From Blastopirellula sp. (GTDB lineage Bacteria > Planctomycetota > Planctomycetia > Pirellulales > Pirellulaceae), in assembly GCA_002733575.1 (NCBI GenBank), contig NVWB01000018.1, forward strand, positions 1 through 42,115: a stretch of DNA of 42,115 bases, written 5' to 3'. Below the pieces are notes generated by a model. It saw nothing but the letters and a program-made list of their open reading frames with translations. It was not told where the DNA came from and searched no databases. The position numbers and the translations under genes were made by a program. Of the stretch, positions 32,565-41,621 are shown piece after piece. How positions within the stretch are numbered: the stretch's first letter is position 1; every line of letters begins with the position of its first letter.

Positions 32565-33221
32565 TTAATTAAATTGTTGAAACTCTTCAGCGGCACGTTG
32601 CAATGCTGGTTTATGATCTCGCTGAATCCCGTTTTTCTTCTCAGATGTGAGTTGATCCGAAACCCAGTCTGCATAGAGCCGTTTACCTTGACCCTCGCCT
32701 TGGAACCAGGTGAAGATGTTTCCATCTTGCAGTCCAACACAATCCTGCGGGTGTGCCCATTGGTCAAAAGCCTCACTGACTTTAGACCAATCATCGTATG
32801 ACATGCCCATAACAACTGATAGACTTCGTTCAGCCTCTTCAATGTTGGGTGCATAAATCCAGGCGAACTTTCCAGGCTTCACACGAAATCGGTAGATCGT
32901 ATCGTAGGCTGAGGGGATATTAGATTTTAATTCACTGATACAATTTTCTAGCCGAGCGATTTCATCGACGATTTCAGAACGGGTAGCGGTAGTCTCTAAT
33001 GCAGTAGTCATATTATTATTTTCCGTAGGATTAAGTGTGTCGAAGTGATCAGTTAATAGTTGCAGCGTCCGCAAGCTAATCTTTAGCTCAGAAGCAGCCT
33101 TGGCTCTATATAAACCTGACTCAACAATTCCGGTTGATTTAGAAATTGAACGAATCGAAGTATTTGCTAGACGTAGCCGTACCTCGTGTAGTACAGCGTC
33201 CAGTGTTTTAGTTAAATTCAT
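32565..33221 (-). CDS. Operon gene 3, HTH plus unknown domain
   Basis: About 218 residues from ATG 33221, which overlaps the previous stop as ATGA. Residues about 20-60 look like a helix-turn-helix (TSIRSISKSTGIVESGLYRA, then LKISLRTLQLLTDHF). After a short linker (PTENNN) comes a coiled-coil-like helix and an alpha/beta domain with Trp-rich motifs (KFAWIYAPNIEEAERSL, DGNIFTWFQGEGQGKR). An internal ATG at the linker (about 33010) could produce the C-terminal domain alone. It may be the operon's own regulator; no named family. Confidence 0.55.
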   Translation of the reverse strand: MNLTKTLDAVLHEVRLRLANTSIRSISKSTGIVESGLYRAKAASELKISLRTLQLLTDHFDTLNPTENNNMTTALETTATRSEIVDEIARLENCISELKSNIPSAYDTIYRFRVKPGKFAWIYAPNIEEAERSLSVVMGMSYDDWSKVSEAFDQWAHPQDCVGLQDGNIFTWFQGEGQGKRLYADWVSDQLTSEKKNGIQRDHKPALQRAAEEFQQFN

Positions 33222-33610
33222 GCCAACCACTCAGGGAAGATGCCTTCGGTTGGGATGTCAAGTTCCGGCTCATACTCAACAGCCTTTCGGACCTCAACGA
33301 GTTGATCCTCATCAGGATTCAAGAAGGAAAAAAGCGAGTCGAACAAATCGTTCTCGTGAACAGCATCAACAACTGCTTTCTGAATCTGTTCCTTAACTTG
33401 GCTATAAGGCTCACAAGTTGTTCCGAAACCGATCAGCCGGTTGTTGCGATCTTTTATGGCTATAATGCCATCGATCAATTGAGTGGCACTCTTTTGAATG
33501 TCCTCTTTAGCGGCGATTTCTGGAAAAGCATCATTCAGAGCTTTCCTAAAGTCTGCGGTTCTTTGACGTAATTCGACGGCGGCTGCGTAACTTCTACTTA
33601 ACTCACTCAT
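33218..33610 (-). CDS. Operon gene 2, unknown function
   Basis: 130 residues (MSELSRSYAAAVELRQRTAD), helical and acidic at the C-terminus (PELDIPTEGIFPEWLA). AGGA about 9 bases before ATG 33610, inside the end of gene 1, is a likely ribosome binding site. It ends in an ATGA overlap with gene 3. No family recognised. Confidence 0.55.
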   Translation of the reverse strand: MSELSRSYAAAVELRQRTADFRKALNDAFPEIAAKEDIQKSATQLIDGIIAIKDRNNRLIGFGTTCEPYSQVKEQIQKAVVDAVHENDLFDSLFSFLNPDEDQLVEVRKAVEYEPELDIPTEGIFPEWLA

Positions 33611-33616
33611 AGTATT

Positions 33617-34105
33617 TTATCCTCGCTTTACTGGTTTTAGATTGTGGATGGTGGCTTCAGGGCTATAGGTAGCAAGAACAAATTCCCTGGCCATCTGATG
33701 AGCTGCTTCCAGTGAGGGCTGGCAGACTGAATGATTTATTTCCTTGCCATCGGGATTCCGCACCGTGTAAACGAATTTGTTGTAGCCAACATCTGCCATC
33801 ATCGAAGTCACGCAACTAGAGATCGATCTAAGTCGACATATCAGAGTGGCCATTACCGTGATAAGCTGTAGAATCTCAGGGTTAAAATGCTCAAACTTAA
33901 GATTTGCCCCATTTGGCACGAGGTGGATATTTCCCAAGTCATCATCGTTAGCTTTGCAAATGTTGATGATATTGCTGATAGACGCATTCTCAGGAATTAC
34001 CCTGCGAACCCGTGACGATACTTCGTCAACATTCTCATCCACCACGTAAGTAAAATATGGGCGTGTATCAACGACCGCGATAACGGCATAGAGGTTTAAA
34101 CTCAT
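33617..34105 (-). CDS. Operon gene 1, unknown function
   Basis: 162 residues (MSLNLYAVIAVVDTRPYFTY), alpha/beta, with a Cys/Met-containing middle (LICRLRSISSCVTSMMADV) and a C-terminal half (FVYTVRNPDGKEI, LEAAHQMAREFVLATY) with a double-stranded-RNA-binding-like rhythm that I would not press. First gene of the leftward operon, transcribed away from the integrase across a shared 272-bp control region. Confidence 0.55.
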   Translation of the reverse strand: MSLNLYAVIAVVDTRPYFTYVVDENVDEVSSRVRRVIPENASISNIINICKANDDDLGNIHLVPNGANLKFEHFNPEILQLITVMATLICRLRSISSCVTSMMADVGYNKFVYTVRNPDGKEINHSVCQPSLEAAHQMAREFVLATYSPEATIHNLKPVKRG

Positions 34106-34377
34106 AAGTACGAACTCATAGACAAAGGTTGATTTAGATTCTTGTCTTTACTCGTACTATCCTCACAACAGGTTATAGAATCCTGTTGCCGTTCTCCATT
34201 CTAACGGAGGCATTCACCGCTAGCAATAGACGTTTTGATTAAAATCAAAAATAATTATGAGTGCGTTATTGGCAGACCGTTGCCCAAATCGCCAGATTGT
34301 TCGACAGAATCTTGTTGATGTCTTATAGTGATAACGTGGCCATGTCGGCCAACCAATCTTAACTTAGGAGAAAGAGT
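34106..34377. promoter_or_regulatory. Divergent control region between operon and integrase
   Basis: Two inverted repeats suit operators: AACAGG/CCTGTT (34167-34187, 9-base loop) and TTTTGATT-AA-AATCAAAA (34233-34250). TTATAGTGATAA at 34323-34334 is also found upstream of the related integrase at 9284 and may be promoter or binding-site sequence. AGGAG at 34366-34370 is a strong ribosome binding site for the integrase. Confidence 0.5.
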
Positions 34378-35577
34378 ATGGATGAAATCAATGTTCGCAT
34401 AAAAAAACGTGCGAACAGAAAGTTCTATCAAGCTGTGTACACCGATCCTCTTACCGGTAAGAAGATCGAAGTCAGCACTAATGAAACCAAGAAGCGTGAT
34501 GCTGAAAGGTGGGCCGCAAAGTTTGAAGCCGATCTACAAGCAGGTCGTTACAAGCCAGCCTCAAAGATTACTTGGAGCGAGTTCAAGGAAAGACATGCTG
34601 CTGAGTACACAAGTGGTTTGGCTGATAAAACTCAAGCGGCTTATGGAGTAGCGTACTCAACCGTAGATCGACTCATTTCGCCAAAACTGTTAAGTGATAT
34701 TGATGCCACTAAGGTCAGCAAGATGCAGGCAGCGTTACGAGCAGAGGGCAAGACCGAAGACACTATCGCTTGTTACACTCGCCATCTTAAAGCTGCACTT
34801 AATTGGGCAGTAGAGATGGGAATGATGCACGAAATCCCTAAGATGCGAAAGCCGAAACGGGCTAAAGGTGCGAAGGCGATGAAAGGGCGTCCGATCACTG
34901 GCGAGGAATTTGACCGAATGCTTTACAGAGTGAAGGGTGAAGTTGGGGAAGTTTCAGAAGCCTCTTGGAAATACTATCTCCGAGGGTTGTGGCTTTCAGG
35001 GTTACGCTTTGAGGAATCGTTGAACTTGTTCTGGGATGGCTACGAAGGCATCGTCATTGACCTCACTCACAAGCGGCCCATGTTCAATGTTCGGGCTGAA
35101 GCTGAGAAGGGTCATCAAGACAGGCTCTTGATAATGGCCCCTGCATTCTACCGTCTGCTTTGCGAGACTCCGAAGGATCAAAGAACCGGTAGAGTCTTTC
35201 AACCATTGTCAAAGCGAGCCAAGCCACTTCGTTGCAAGTTTAGGATCAATCGTATCCTATGCGGCATTGGCGAGAAGGCTGGAGTTAAAGTGAATGAGGA
35301 AAATGGAAAGGTTAAATACGCGAGTGCTCAAGACCTAAGACGTGCGTTTGGTGTCCGATGGGCACAGCAAGTACCATCAATGGTCCTCAAGGAGATGATG
35401 CGGCACGAGAGTGTAGCTACCACGGAGAAGTTCTACGTTGGCCAAAATGCTGACATGATGGCTGATACAGTGTGGGCAACGGAACGAAGGGACACTTCAG
35501 GGGACACCAACAAAAAAAGCCCTACTGAAGACAGTGGGCATTCTAATGTAAGTCTTGATGAGCAAGGCTCTTACTAA
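34378..35577 (+). CDS. Tyrosine recombinase (integrase) next to tRNA-Lys
   Basis: 399 residues. The AP2-like arm-binding N-terminus (KRANRKFYQAVYTDPLTGKK) is followed by a SAM-like core-binding domain (TWSEFKERHAAEYTSGLADK) and a catalytic domain with box I LWLSGLRFEESLNL, SAQDLRRAFG (Gln where the first His is usual), MMRHESVATTEKFYVG (His and nucleophile Tyr). It belongs to the same subfamily as the frameshifted integrase at 9284. The stop codon is two bases from the mature 3' end of tRNA-Lys, so the attachment site is almost certainly that tRNA's 3' end. The start has a strong AGGAG. It looks intact and is the best candidate for mobility of the right part of the island. Confidence 0.9.
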   Translation: MDEINVRIKKRANRKFYQAVYTDPLTGKKIEVSTNETKKRDAERWAAKFEADLQAGRYKPASKITWSEFKERHAAEYTSGLADKTQAAYGVAYSTVDRLISPKLLSDIDATKVSKMQAALRAEGKTEDTIACYTRHLKAALNWAVEMGMMHEIPKMRKPKRAKGAKAMKGRPITGEEFDRMLYRVKGEVGEVSEASWKYYLRGLWLSGLRFEESLNLFWDGYEGIVIDLTHKRPMFNVRAEAEKGHQDRLLIMAPAFYRLLCETPKDQRTGRVFQPLSKRAKPLRCKFRINRILCGIGEKAGVKVNEENGKVKYASAQDLRRAFGVRWAQQVPSMVLKEMMRHESVATTEKFYVGQNADMMADTVWATERRDTSGDTNKKSPTEDSGHSNVSLDEQGSY

Positions 35578-35578
35578 A

Positions 35579-35651
<73 letters not shown>

Positions 35652-35997
35652 CTTATGTTGAGTTAGAGTGATTGCTTAGTGCAAGGTTCACTCTTGTCTT
35701 TGAACTGATATCGTATCGCACTGGCAAACGTGGTCCAAGGGGGCGCTTGTTGGTCGGGGGCTTAGTTGGGGCAGGTTTTGGTTCGGATTGATCTATTTTT
35801 CCGGTTTTTCTGGCAGAAGTCATGACTTCATATGGGCATTACTTGGGGTGAAAAGCGGCCGATTGTATTCAAGATTTGCCTGCAAATAGTAATTCAGTCT
35901 GATTTACTCCGTTGGGAAACTTGCGTTTGGGCACCACATGACCGAAAATGAAGCAACATGGCAATTCTGCCTTTGCTTTCATCCAAGGAATTAATCG
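35652..35997. other. Intergenic region right of the island
   Basis: No gene seen. A perfect 12-bp palindrome AAGTCATGACTT lies at 35817-35828 and could be an operator or tail-to-tail signal. The tRNA-Lys and sulfatase promoters should lie here. Confidence 0.4.
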
Positions 35998-38475
35998 ATG
36001 CGTATCGTTTCGCTGTTTGTGCTTCTCTGCCTGTGTGGTTTTTCGATTGCTGAAGAAGCCCAACGCCCTCAATTACAGTTTATCAACTATCTGCAAGAGT
36101 CGGTAACCGTGCATTGGATTCCTGAGCAAGGCGAGCCGCGTAAGACCGGTAGCATTGAGCCAGGTAGAACTCTGGAAAATCAAACTACCATCGGGCATCG
36201 ATTTGAAATCAAGGGAAATGAATCTGATTTTCAGCGTGTTGTCGTGGTCGATTCTCCTAAGCGAACGGTGGTGATCAAAAAATCAGAGGGGCCGAATATC
36301 GTTGTCCTCATGGCCGATGATTGGTCGTATCCGCATGCCAGTTGTCTTGGTGATGCGGTGATTCAAACGCCGACGTTTGATCGTATTGCCAAAGAAGGCG
36401 TGTTGTTCAGCAATGTGTTTGTTTCGACGCCATCTTGTACGCCGAGCCGAATGTCGATTGCAACCGGTCAAGATCATTGGCGTTTGAAAGAAGCTAATAG
36501 CCTCGGTGGCTCACTGGCCGCGAACGTGCCTGTTTTTCCTGAAATGCTAGAGTTGGCCGGGTATCGAATTGGTTTCGCACGCAAAGGGGCCTCCCCAAGT
36601 CAACACACTTATCGCCAGCGTGACCCGTTTGGTCCACGCTATAAATCGTTTGATACGTTTCTGGAAGATCGCAGCCCTGGAGAGCCGTTCTGTTTTTGGC
36701 TCGGATCAGGCGATCCGCATCGACCTTACCGCTGGCAATCTGGCGTGAAAAGTGGCATTGATTTAGATGCCATCGATGTACCGGCCTGCTTGCCAGACAA
36801 CAAAACCGTGCGGACTGACTTGGCCGATTACTATTGGGCCATTCAACGATACGATGCGGAAGCTGCCCGCGTGATCTCGAAGCTGGAAGCACTCGGCGAA
36901 TTGGAAAACACCATCGTAGTGATGGCGGGCGACAATGGATTACCCTTTCCGCGTTGCAAAGCCACGTTGTACGATACCGGAGTACGCGTGCCGCTGGCAA
37001 TTCGCTGGGGAAAAAACATCTCGCAAGGAATTACAGTCGACGACTTTGTGAACCTCACCGACTTGGCCCCTACCTTCCTAAAAGCTGCCGGGTTGGTAAG
37101 TTCGATGGAAATGACAGGTCAGTCTTTGATGCCGCAGCTTCAAGCCAAGTCTGGCGGAACGATTGATGCTAGTCGTGATCATGTAGTGGTCGGCATGGAG
37201 CAACACGTCTATCTCTATCCTGCCCGGGCCCTTCGCAATTCAGACTTTTTGTATATCAAAAACTTCAACCCACAAGCTTGGCCCAGTGGCAAAGCCAAAG
37301 GCAAGGCTCACAACGATTTCACAAAAACCCCGTGGCCAACATCGCCTGGTTCGTTTTCATTTAATATCGATCCTTCACCTACCAAACAGTGGATGTTAGA
37401 AAACTTAAATGCGAAAGACTCGAAGCTGCATCAATTAGCATTTGGCAAACGTCCTGCGGAAGAATTGTACGACTTGAAAAAAGACCCTGGCCAACTCAAG
37501 AACGTAGCGAAAGACCCTGCCTATCAATCGGAGATGAAAAAGCTTTCAAAGCAATTGATCCGCAGCCTGAAACAAAGGGCCGATCCACGAGTGCTGTCTG
37601 ATGAAGAATTGGCCATGCACGATCACAGAGGGCCATCCAATCAAGATCAATACACGGTCACCGCTCCACCGGCCAGTTTGAATTTGGCTCCGTTCTATAA
37701 AAAGTATATTAGTGCAAATGGATACCCGGTGGTTTCTTCAGAAAAAGTCGACGACTACGCACTGAAGGAAGCGGCCTTTTTGATCAATATGATGTTGGCC
37801 GAACGACCCGATGTTCGTAGGGCGATGATCGCCAGTGGGTCTCGTTTAATCATCATGGCACACGATGAATACACGACCGACATGCCTGAGCATGCACACA
37901 TGAAACCCAAAGATTGGTGGAACATCCGCGCCCGAGGGCTCGGCGGTTCACGTACCGATCCGGTTTGCTCCTGCGGCGAAGAAAACTTATTGGCGTTTGA
38001 AGGCGATCCCTATTCGACCGAAAATATCTTCATCCATGAGTTTGCCCATAACATTCACTTACGCGGCGTGGTGAATGTGGACGTTACGTTCGACGAACGC
38101 CTACAACAGACCTACCAAAAAGCGATGGACGCCGGCCTGTGGAAAGGCAAATATGCTTCAGTCAATAAAAACGAATACTATGCCGAAGGCGTCCAATCCT
38201 GGTTCAACAACAACCGCCAGCCTGACCATGACCACAACCACGTAGACACCCGTAAGGAACTCCGCGAATACGACCCCGGCCTGGCCGCACTCTGCGAAGA
38301 AGTCTTCGGCAGCACGAAGCTAGTCTACACCAAACCGACCACTCGACTGACTGGGCACATGAAAGGTTATGACCCTGCCAAGTCGCCGAAGTTCGCTTGG
38401 CCGAAGGAATTGATGAAGATCCAGGCAGAGATCCGGCGTGAGGCGAGTGAGCGAGGGAAGAAGAAGGGTAAGTAA
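35998..38475 (+). CDS. Three-domain secreted protein: VHL-like, sulfatase, zinc-peptidase-like
   Basis: 825 residues. Signal peptide 1-18. Residues about 25-90 resemble the pVHL beta domain (FINYLQESVTVHWIPEQGEP, GSIEPGRTLENQTTIGHRFEI). Residues 98-545 are a sulfatase: PNIVVLMADDWS (metal-binding Asp pair) and C147-T-P-S-R151, the formylglycine motif, then VVMAGDNGLPF. Residues about 555-825 form a separate domain with HEFAH (His680, Glu681, His684) followed by NEYYAE (Glu726 or Glu730), a gluzincin-type zinc site like that of lethal-factor-type metallopeptidases. The usual sulfatase ends near residue 545, so this is a true fusion. It is probably exported, combining desulfation with peptide cleavage of glycoprotein-like substrates (inference). 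Confidence 0.85.
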   Translation: MRIVSLFVLLCLCGFSIAEEAQRPQLQFINYLQESVTVHWIPEQGEPRKTGSIEPGRTLENQTTIGHRFEIKGNESDFQRVVVVDSPKRTVVIKKSEGPNIVVLMADDWSYPHASCLGDAVIQTPTFDRIAKEGVLFSNVFVSTPSCTPSRMSIATGQDHWRLKEANSLGGSLAANVPVFPEMLELAGYRIGFARKGASPSQHTYRQRDPFGPRYKSFDTFLEDRSPGEPFCFWLGSGDPHRPYRWQSGVKSGIDLDAIDVPACLPDNKTVRTDLADYYWAIQRYDAEAARVISKLEALGELENTIVVMAGDNGLPFPRCKATLYDTGVRVPLAIRWGKNISQGITVDDFVNLTDLAPTFLKAAGLVSSMEMTGQSLMPQLQAKSGGTIDASRDHVVVGMEQHVYLYPARALRNSDFLYIKNFNPQAWPSGKAKGKAHNDFTKTPWPTSPGSFSFNIDPSPTKQWMLENLNAKDSKLHQLAFGKRPAEELYDLKKDPGQLKNVAKDPAYQSEMKKLSKQLIRSLKQRADPRVLSDEELAMHDHRGPSNQDQYTVTAPPASLNLAPFYKKYISANGYPVVSSEKVDDYALKEAAFLINMMLAERPDVRRAMIASGSRLIIMAHDEYTTDMPEHAHMKPKDWWNIRARGLGGSRTDPVCSCGEENLLAFEGDPYSTENIFIHEFAHNIHLRGVVNVDVTFDERLQQTYQKAMDAGLWKGKYASVNKNEYYAEGVQSWFNNNRQPDHDHNHVDTRKELREYDPGLAALCEEVFGSTKLVYTKPTTRLTGHMKGYDPAKSPKFAWPKELMKIQAEIRREASERGKKKGK

Positions 38476-38939
38476 ATACGATATCCCTGAATATTGGCAA
38501 CCAATTCTGGCGAAGAGCCAGATAGGTGCGACCAGCGCGATTTACTACGAAGCGACTGCCTGTTCACTGCATTATGCCGATTTTAACGGCTTCGCATCTA
38601 TTCACTTCCGGTTCCTTGATCGGCAGTCACTAACTCTTTGGTAATCACAAGATAGACTTCGATAGAACTACCAATAGAGGTCTAATTAGCGGGACTTTAG
38701 GCTCGATTTCCCGAAGGGACTATGAATCCTGGGTGCCACTGGCTTCGCCAGTGCTGAACTTTAGTAGAGGGATGAGAGCAGACTGACTAGCTGTGGGCTC
38801 AACTCGTTCGAGATTATTCATATACAATCAGACGAATTGCACTTCACACTGGCAGAGCCAGTGCCACCCAAGTTCCTTGCCTGCAACTAACTTGTATTCA
38901 TTCATATTAAACTTGCATCACCAGAATTACTGAATCAAA
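38476..38939. other. Intergenic region holding a MITE-like repeat
   Basis: No gene seen in these 464 bases. The only structured feature is the inverted repeat at 38731-38870. Confidence 0.5.
38731..38870. repeat. MITE/REP-like element with hairpin ends
   Basis: The left end GGGTGCCACTGGC-TTC-GCCAGTG (38731-38753) and the right end CACTGGC-AGA-GCCAGTGCCACCC (38847-38869) are inverted copies, about 90 bp apart. Each end is itself a 7-bp hairpin with a 3-base loop. Such GGGTGSCACTGGC elements look like small non-autonomous repeats that are probably dispersed in the genome. No coding capacity. Confidence 0.65.
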
Positions 38940-40079
38940 ATGCTTCGTGTTGTTGAACTAAATGATATTGATTCTCTGAACAGCATTCGCCAGAACTGGC
39001 AGGTGTTGTGGGGTAAAACGCGCGGTGCCTCGATCTTTCAAACGCTCGACTGGCTCCAGGTCTACTGGAAGCACTTTGGAGCGAATCAACAACTGCGTGT
39101 ACTGACTGTTTTAGATGGTCAACAAATGATCGGCATTGTGCCACTGGTAGTTGTGGAAGAGGAGACCAGAATTGGCAATGTTCGAGTGCTCACTTACCCT
39201 CTGGCTGGCTGGGGTAGCTTTTATGGACCACTCGGGGTTCGGCCTCAACTGGTATTGAATGCGGCCTGTAATCACCTGAAGAAAAATCGAACCGATTGGG
39301 ACATGTTCGATCTTCGCTGGTTGGCCATGGATGACTTGGAAGAAGACCGAAGTTATCAAGCGATGACGCAAGCCGGTTTTTCGGTCCATCGTAGCGTTTG
39401 GCAAGAGACCGCAATCCTAGATTTAGAAACCAGTTGGGAACACTATTTAAAATCTCGTCCTGCAAAATTCCGCAGTGAACTTCGACGCAAGACTCGACGG
39501 TTAAATGAAAGTGGAAACTTAGAGTACATTCGCTATCGTCCCTTAGGTGCAAAGCATAACGACTCCGATCCCCAGTGGGATTTGTTCAACGAAGTCTTTG
39601 ATATTGCCCTGCATAGCTGGCAAGGTGCATCCACTACCGGCACCACCATCTCACATCCTCAAGTGTGTGGTTTCTTCCGAGAATCTCACCTGCTGGCAGC
39701 AAAGCTAGGAATGCTCGATCTTTCCCTGATTCGCATGGATGGCGTAGCGGCAGCTTTCAGCTACAACTATCACAATAATGGGCACCTGTTTGGATTGCGG
39801 CGAGGTAACTTGCCCGAATTTCATCGCAAAGGAATCGGCACGGTTCTCACCGCCATGATGGTGGAAGATGGATTTGCGCGTGGCGATAAATCACTCGACA
39901 TGGCAACCGGGTCAATGCATGCAAAAAAACCATGGATCACTCGAATTGTGCCAGTTGGTAGAATGACGCACTACTCCCTCTGCCACCCCAAGGTTCAACT
40001 TTTACGCTTAAAACACTGGTGGGAATCAAGTTCTAAGAATCCAATAGTATCTCCAACTCAAGATACGGCCCACGCTTAA
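38940..40079 (+). CDS. GNAT acetyltransferase, CelD/BioF2-like
   Basis: 379 residues in the Acetyltransf_6 (CelD/FemAB-like) two-GNAT-fold family. It opens IRQNWQVLWGKTRGASIFQT followed by LDWLQVYWKHFG, the typical FQTpeWl..W...fG opening. It continues with GIVPLVVVEE, KSRPAKFRSELRRKTRRL (the family's basic acceptor segment) and GLRRGNLPEFHRKGIGTVLT, the CoA-binding R-x-x-G-x-G/A-like loop, ending in a helical stretch LLRLKHWWES. Members act on cell-envelope or extracellular polysaccharides or transfer amino acids; the substrate here is unknown. No signal peptide, cytoplasmic. The next gene follows after 151 bp. Confidence 0.8.
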   Translation: MLRVVELNDIDSLNSIRQNWQVLWGKTRGASIFQTLDWLQVYWKHFGANQQLRVLTVLDGQQMIGIVPLVVVEEETRIGNVRVLTYPLAGWGSFYGPLGVRPQLVLNAACNHLKKNRTDWDMFDLRWLAMDDLEEDRSYQAMTQAGFSVHRSVWQETAILDLETSWEHYLKSRPAKFRSELRRKTRRLNESGNLEYIRYRPLGAKHNDSDPQWDLFNEVFDIALHSWQGASTTGTTISHPQVCGFFRESHLLAAKLGMLDLSLIRMDGVAAAFSYNYHNNGHLFGLRRGNLPEFHRKGIGTVLTAMMVEDGFARGDKSLDMATGSMHAKKPWITRIVPVGRMTHYSLCHPKVQLLRLKHWWESSSKNPIVSPTQDTAHA

Positions 40080-40230
40080 ACGACCAGGACTCCTATCGAG
40101 TTCAGTGATTCTCTGGTCGCTCTACCTGGCGTGTGATAAACTCCGCTTTGAAATTGCCGCTAAACGCTCTACAATGCTGGCCGACAGACGCATTTTTCTT
40201 TTAGAACGAAACCCAATCGGTTAAATATAG

Positions 40231-41619
40231 ATGACAAGCCTTACATTTCATGGAGCCGCAGGCACAGTTACCGGTTCAAAATATCTGCTTGAAGCCGATG
40301 GGGCTAAGGTAATGATTGATTGTGGTTTGTTTCAAGGCTTGAAGCAACTTCGTGAACTCAATTGGAAAAAACTGCCCTTCTCGCCCGCCACGGTCGACAA
40401 TGTGGTGCTGACCCATGCCCATATCGATCACACTGGTTATTTGCCCCGTTTTGTGAAAGACGGCTTTCGCGGAAAAATCATCTGCACGCCAGCTACCAAA
40501 GAGTTGGTGAAGCTGCTGCTCTTAGATTCCGCAAAAAATCAGAAGCGGGACGCCAACTACGCGAACCGCAAAGGGATCTCCTCCCATCAACCTGCAATGC
40601 CACTTTATGGAACGCCAGATGCTCGTCATGCAATCAAGAAACTGCGAGATGTTCCGCGACAAAAGTGGTACCAAGTTGCCGGGCCCATTTGGATTCGCTT
40701 CCACGATGCAGGCCATTTGCTTGGATCGAATATGATTGAAGTTGAAATTCGGAATCAAGAGAAACCGCTGCGGCTACTTTTTTCGGGAGACATCGGTCGG
40801 TACGATGCCCCGTTGTATCACGACCCTAGCCCGCCACCCAATTGCGATTATCTGATATGCGAGAGCACTTACGGCAATCGAGATCATGCCGACACCGATG
40901 TGCTCGACATGCTAGAAGAACGTGTGAACAAAGCGATAGCTCGTGGCGGCGTGATTCTGATGGCTTCGTTTGCCATCGGCAGGGCCCAGCAATTGATCTA
41001 CCTGCTTCAAGTTTTAATGCACAAAGGGCGAATTCCTGAATTTCCAATTTTCCTCGATAGCCCCATGGCGGTCGATGCGACACGTATTTTCAAACAGTTC
41101 TCAGAGGATCATGATCTATCCGAAGGTCGACTTAGCGGACGCGAGAATGTTTTAGATGGCCCTAATTTAACGCTTACTAGAACCGTCGAGCAATCGAAGA
41201 AAATCAACCAAGTCAAAGGGCCCGCCGTGATTATTTCATCTTCCGGAATGATGACCGGGGGTCGAATTTTGTTTCACTTAAAGCGGCGTCTAAGTGATGC
41301 ACGTAATACAATCTTCTTAGGTGGATACATGGCCGCTGGCACACGAGGCCGACGATTACAACAAGGCGATTCGCACTTGCGAATTCATGGAAAAGACATA
41401 CCTGTCAAAGCGGCCATTGATTCGATCTCTGGCCTAAGTGGACATGCCGGCAAGAGTGAGCTATTACAGTGGCTGGCCGCATTGCCACGTCCCAAACGTG
41501 TCTTTATTACGCATGGTGAAAAACAAAGCTCGTCGGCCTTTGCGAAGTCACTACGACAAGATTATCAGTTTGAAACCGTGATCCCCAAGCTGGGCGAAAA
41601 ATTTGAATTAGAAAGTTGA
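40231..41619 (+). CDS. Metallo-beta-lactamase/beta-CASP family RNA-processing nuclease
   Basis: 462 residues, normal length for the family. Motifs: THAHIDHTGYLP (motif 2, H62-x-H64-x-D66-H67), DAGHLLGS (H162, motif 3), FSGDIGRYD (D187, motif 4). The beta-CASP insert carries CESTYGNRDH, ASFAIGRAQQLIYLL and SSSGMMTGGRILFHLKRRL (motif B), then LSGHAGKSELL (motif C) and FITHGEKQSS. These are zinc-dependent endo- or 5'-exoribonucleases or DNA-processing enzymes of the RNase J/CPSF73 superfamily; the short version without a KH domain is common in bacteria. Cytoplasmic. It ends 2 bp before the LOG-family gene, so the two form an operon. Confidence 0.9.
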   Translation: MTSLTFHGAAGTVTGSKYLLEADGAKVMIDCGLFQGLKQLRELNWKKLPFSPATVDNVVLTHAHIDHTGYLPRFVKDGFRGKIICTPATKELVKLLLLDSAKNQKRDANYANRKGISSHQPAMPLYGTPDARHAIKKLRDVPRQKWYQVAGPIWIRFHDAGHLLGSNMIEVEIRNQEKPLRLLFSGDIGRYDAPLYHDPSPPPNCDYLICESTYGNRDHADTDVLDMLEERVNKAIARGGVILMASFAIGRAQQLIYLLQVLMHKGRIPEFPIFLDSPMAVDATRIFKQFSEDHDLSEGRLSGRENVLDGPNLTLTRTVEQSKKINQVKGPAVIISSSGMMTGGRILFHLKRRLSDARNTIFLGGYMAAGTRGRRLQQGDSHLRIHGKDIPVKAAIDSISGLSGHAGKSELLQWLAALPRPKRVFITHGEKQSSSAFAKSLRQDYQFETVIPKLGEKFELES

Positions 41620-41621
41620 AA

